A stretch of DNA of 8,088 bases from the NCBI GenBank assembly GCA_021809365.1, contig JAKBAC010000149.1, positions 1-8,088 of the forward strand, given 5' to 3'. The notes below the pieces were generated by a model. The model saw only the letters and a list, made by a program, of their open reading frames with translations. It searched no databases and was not told the DNA's origin. The translations under genes and the position numbers were made by a program. Of this stretch, positions 5,422 through 8,088 are shown piece after piece. Source of the DNA: Planctomycetota bacterium. GTDB lineage: Bacteria > Planctomycetota > Phycisphaerae > WQYP01. Within the stretch, counting starts at the first letter, position 1; every line of letters begins with the position of its first letter.

Positions 5422-6930
5422 ATGCCGCCCGACCATGCGTCACCTCCGGAAGGAAACTGCCTGCTGAAAATGCAGGGCATTCGCAAACGCTTTGGTGCCA
5501 CGCAGGCACTCGATGGCGTGGATTTATTTGTTAACGCCGGCGAAGTTCTGGCTCTGGTGGGTGAAAATGGTGCCGGAAAAAGCACCCTGATGAAAACACT
5601 TTCCGGAGCCTACCACCCCGATGAAGGCTCAATATTCCTCGAGGGAAAACCCTATCGCCCACGCGATCCCATGGACGCCCGCCGATTGGGCGTGGCCATG
5701 ATTTATCAGGAACTTTCCCTGGCACCGCATTTATCCGTGATGGAAAATATTGTGCTGGGCGTAGAGCCGCTTCACGGCCCGTTGATGGCCTGGAGCCGAA
5801 TCCGAAAAATCGCCCAAAGCGCCATGGAGCAATTAGGCAGGCCGGACATTCCAGTGGATGTCCCGGTCGGTCGGCTGTCCATTGCCGAACAGCAGCTTGT
5901 CGAAATCGGCCGCGCTACAGCCATCGGCTCCAAAGTGGTCGTCCTGGATGAACCCACCAGTTCTCTGACCAGCCGGGACATTGAAGGGCTGTTCACGTTA
6001 ATCCGCCGGCTGCGCCAGCAGGGCCATGCAATTATTTACATCTCTCACTTCCTGGAGGAAGTCAAGGAAATTACCAGCCGATATACCGTTTTGCGCGATG
6101 GAAAAAGCGTCGGCGGCGGCCGCACGGCCGATGCCTCAACGGACAATATTATCTCCATGATGGTGGGCCGCAAGGTGGATGATTTATATCCCCGCTCCGT
6201 CCATAACCCCGGAGAAGTGATTTTAGAAATTAACAACCTAAGCGGAATCAAAAAGCCCGTTCAGGCTGGAATGGCATTGCGGCGCGGTGAAGTGCTGGGA
6301 ATCGCCGGACTCGTAGGAGCAGGCCGCACGGAATTGGTCCGCGCCGTCTTTGGGCTGGACGCGGTGCGCAACGGGAAAATAAAAATCGGCCTGCACACCG
6401 GACCGGCCGCACCTGCCAAGCGGTGGAGCCAGGGCGTGGGAATGGTCAGTGAAGACCGCAAAACCGAAGGCCTGGCCCTGGGCCTAAGCATTGCAGATAA
6501 CTTAACGCTTTCACGTTTAGGACGCTTTGTTACCCCCTCCGGCCAGGCGGCCAAAAGCACCCGCTGGATTGAAAAAATGGCGGTAAAATGCCGCGGCCCA
6601 CGGCAGATCATCAGTAATCTTTCCGGTGGTAATCAACAGAAAGTGGCCATCGCCCGCTTGCTGCACCATGGTGTGGATGTGCTGCTTCTGGATGAACCCA
6701 CACGCGGCATTGATGTAGGGTCCAAAGCCCAGATTTATAAACTCATTGATGAACTGGCCCTTCAGGGTAAAGCCATTTTGCTGGTCAGCAGCTATTTACC
6801 GGAACTCATGGGCGTGTGTGATCGCATCGCCGTGATGTGCCGGGGTGTTTTAGGCCCGGCCCAGCCGGTGCAGGACGTTACCGAGGAACTTATCATGACG
6901 CAGGCCACTGGTGCAGGAGCAACTTCATGA
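5422..6930 (+). CDS. Sugar ABC importer ATP-binding protein with two ATPase domains (RbsA/MglA type)
   Basis: The 502-residue protein is a fused pair of nucleotide-binding domains that powers a CUT2-class sugar importer from the cytoplasmic side; 500 residues is the usual length. Domain 1 has Walker A GENGAGKST (47-55), Q-loop YQELSLAPHLSV, signature LSIAEQQLVEI (from 152) and Walker B VVLDEPTSS with Asp176-Glu177. Domain 2 has the degenerate Walker A typical of this family (GIAGLVGAGRTEL), SEDRKTEGL, a canonical LSGGNQQ signature (400-406), and LLLDEPTRGID with Asp424-Glu425. The ATG at 5422 has only a weak binding site (GAG in GAGTGA). An in-frame ATG at 5470 would begin MQGIRKRFG, close to where family homology starts, so the N-terminus is uncertain by 16 residues. 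The stop overlaps the next start as ATGA, indicating translational coupling with the permease. Confidence 0.95.
   Translation: MPPDHASPPEGNCLLKMQGIRKRFGATQALDGVDLFVNAGEVLALVGENGAGKSTLMKTLSGAYHPDEGSIFLEGKPYRPRDPMDARRLGVAMIYQELSLAPHLSVMENIVLGVEPLHGPLMAWSRIRKIAQSAMEQLGRPDIPVDVPVGRLSIAEQQLVEIGRATAIGSKVVVLDEPTSSLTSRDIEGLFTLIRRLRQQGHAIIYISHFLEEVKEITSRYTVLRDGKSVGGGRTADASTDNIISMMVGRKVDDLYPRSVHNPGEVILEINNLSGIKKPVQAGMALRRGEVLGIAGLVGAGRTELVRAVFGLDAVRNGKIKIGLHTGPAAPAKRWSQGVGMVSEDRKTEGLALGLSIADNLTLSRLGRFVTPSGQAAKSTRWIEKMAVKCRGPRQIISNLSGGNQQKVAIARLLHHGVDVLLLDEPTRGIDVGSKAQIYKLIDELALQGKAILLVSSYLPELMGVCDRIAVMCRGVLGPAQPVQDVTEELIMTQATGAGATS
6915..6919 (+). promoter_or_regulatory. Ribosome binding site that decides the permease start
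   Basis: AGGAG inside the end of the ATPase gene lies seven bases before ATG 6927. The open frame extends 30 codons further upstream, but those codons lie wholly within the ATPase gene and resemble no permease N-terminus. Confidence 0.8.
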
Positions 6931-7925
6931 CGCAAACTCCCCCCGCCGCAAAAATTATCGAGGCCGCCGAGAATCGAAAATTTAATTTTCGCATGGTGCT
7001 TAGCACGCTGGGGCCGATCATCGGCCTGGTGCTGGTCTTTATTCTCTTTTCCGCCCTGCGCCCCCACACATTTCCCACCGCTGCCAATGCCTCACAAATT
7101 CTGCTGCAAAGTGTTGTGGTGGCGGTAGCGGCGTTGGGAACAACACCCGTGATTATCTCAGCCGGCATTGATATTTCCATCGGAGCCACCATCGCTGTGG
7201 TTTCCGTAGCCGTGGCCCTGATGCTCAATGCCGGCCTGCCGCCGGTATTCGCCGCCCTGGGCGGAATTGCAACGGGGGCTTTATGCGGTGCATTTAACGG
7301 CGGATGCGTGACGTTGCTGGGGCTGAATCCATTTATCGTCACACTGGGAACCTTTCTGGCATTCCGCGGCGTTGCGGATGTGCTGGGCGGCGAAAGCGAA
7401 GTGTACACCCGTTCCAATTGGCTTAATGATTTAATGAATCCGTCCCGAGCGCTGATTTTCCCCTGGGGCGTCTGGATTATGGTGATTCTCGCCATCCTGC
7501 TGATACTCATGCTGCGCTACACCCGCTTTGGCCGCCATATTTTCGCCATCGGCTCCAATGAGCAAACCGCCCGCCTCTGCGGCATCGCCGTGTCACGCGC
7601 AAAACTCTGGATTTATATCCTCGGCGGTGCGTTCTCCGGCATCGCAGGCGTCCTGATGTTCGCCAATGAAAACGGCACCGGCGATCCCACAACCTCGAAA
7701 AATACACCACTGACCGCCATCGCCGCCGCCGTCATCGGCGGAGCCAGCCTCACCGGCGGCCAGGGATCCATTATCGGAACCGTCATCGGCGCCATGTTCA
7801 TCATGACCATCCGCAACGGCTGCGTACAAATTAATCTATCCCACGGCGTACAAAACATCGTCACCGGCCTGATCATTATCGTCGCCGTACTCGTTGACCG
7901 AATCCGCAACCCCAAAAACACCTGA
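6927..7925 (+). CDS. Sugar ABC importer inner-membrane permease (RbsC type)
   Basis: The 332-residue integral membrane protein would form, as a homodimer, the channel through which the captured solute crosses the inner membrane. A polar cytoplasmic N-terminus (about 30 residues) precedes a series of hydrophobic segments beginning GPIIGLVLVFILF. Family motifs are ISAGIDISIGA, LNPFIVTLGTFLAFRGVAD, the cytoplasmic coupling loop AIGSNEQTARLCGI (about 206-219), and GGASLTGGQGSIIGT starting at 271. I expect eight to ten membrane segments, as in RbsC (321 residues). The start is ATG 6927, which overlaps the ATPase stop by four bases and has a good binding site. It is the last gene of the operon. No second permease gene follows, as expected for this class. 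The neighbouring ATPase and lipoprotein make the assignment secure, but the solute stays open. Confidence 0.94.
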   Translation: MTQTPPAAKIIEAAENRKFNFRMVLSTLGPIIGLVLVFILFSALRPHTFPTAANASQILLQSVVVAVAALGTTPVIISAGIDISIGATIAVVSVAVALMLNAGLPPVFAALGGIATGALCGAFNGGCVTLLGLNPFIVTLGTFLAFRGVADVLGGESEVYTRSNWLNDLMNPSRALIFPWGVWIMVILAILLILMLRYTRFGRHIFAIGSNEQTARLCGIAVSRAKLWIYILGGAFSGIAGVLMFANENGTGDPTTSKNTPLTAIAAAVIGGASLTGGQGSIIGTVIGAMFIMTIRNGCVQINLSHGVQNIVTGLIIIVAVLVDRIRNPKNT

Positions 7926-7940
7926 CACCGCAGCCCTCAA

Positions 7941-7975
7941 CGATCAATGACCAAGGACCAAGGACCAATGACCAA
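7941..7975. repeat. Heptanucleotide tandem array 1, consensus (T/G)GACCAA
   Basis: Five successive seven-base units keep perfect phase: CGATCAA, TGACCAA, GGACCAA, GGACCAA, TGACCAA. Only the first unit departs from the consensus in its core. The array begins 15 bases after the permease stop and holds no gene. Similar short heptamer repeats are known between genes in cyanobacteria (STRR sequences); I only note the resemblance. Confidence 0.85.
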
Positions 7976-8042
7976 ACCATCGGATTTCCAAACCCTGTAA
8001 CCCACCCTCCCGCATTTAACAAAACATATCCTCGCTTCAACT

Positions 8043-8084
8043 GTAACCCGTAACCTATCACCCGTAACCCGTCCCCTGTAACCT
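8043..8084. repeat. Heptanucleotide tandem array 2, consensus GTAACCC
   Basis: Six units keep a seven-base phase: GTAACCC, GTAACCT, ATCACCC, GTAACCC, GTCCCCT, GTAACCT. Two are degenerate but of exact length. A single isolated GTAACCC also lies at 7997-8003, out of phase. On the minus strand the unit reads GGGTTAC, so that strand carries closely spaced G-runs. Only four bases remain to the window edge, so the array may continue beyond it. Confidence 0.8.
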
Positions 8085-8088
8085 CGCG

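Noticed and set aside
6837..6926. Upstream extension of the permease frame by 30 codons
   Set aside because: The segment lies inside the ATPase gene, and the ATG at 6927 has a well-spaced AGGAG and the usual stop-start overlap.
7876..8061. Minus-strand open frame of 61 codons across the right-end repeats
   Set aside because: Its Trp/Ser/Leu-rich peptide arises from translating the heptamer array, it has no ribosome binding site, and it overlaps the permease 3' end.
1..8088. CRISPR array, tRNA, rRNA, insertion sequence or defence cassette
   Set aside because: I saw no spaced direct repeats of CRISPR length, no cloverleaf or rRNA-like segment, no transposase and no nuclease or toxin-antitoxin pair; the seven genes are metabolic, transport or housekeeping.

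Overview
The window holds seven protein-coding genes, one of them cut by the left edge, and a repeat-rich stretch at the right end. I see no rRNA, tRNA, CRISPR array, insertion sequence or phage gene. The organism looks like a free-living Gram-negative bacterium of moderate GC content. A Planctomycetota or other PVC-type lineage is my best guess, for three reasons: the sugar-binding lipoprotein belongs to a branch I associate with planctomycetes, verrucomicrobia and acidobacteria; the adenylosuccinate lyase is of the human-like type; and the ClpP has a variant active-site segment. This is inference from protein resemblance, not a search.

Layout. On the left (1-1647, + strand) are the 3' end of a ClpP protease gene and a GT4-family glycosyltransferase. 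Converging on them (1574-4021, - strand) is a likely two-gene operon: purB, then a short RlmN-type radical SAM methyltransferase 9 bases downstream. The 3' ends of the glycosyltransferase and methyltransferase genes overlap by 74 bases. Next is a 317-base divergent intergenic region (4022-4338) with candidate promoters and two inverted repeats. Then comes a complete + strand carbohydrate ABC importer operon (4339-7925): lipoprotein binding protein, RbsA-type double ATPase and RbsC-type permease. The final 163 bases have no gene but carry two heptanucleotide tandem arrays of different sequence (7941-7975 and 8043-8084).

How the genes work together. The three transporter genes form one functional unit of the CUT2 (ribose/galactose/xylose) class: the lipoprotein captures a sugar-like ligand, the permease forms the channel and the ATPase drives uptake. 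Its substrate cannot be read from the sequence. The other genes are housekeeping or envelope functions (protein turnover, purine synthesis, rRNA/tRNA methylation, glycan synthesis) with no evident link to the importer.

I did not find a convincing undescribed system. The points most worth a second look are the two period-7 arrays, the shortened RlmN-like protein with its odd C-terminal motif and overlapping tail, and the structured divergent control region.
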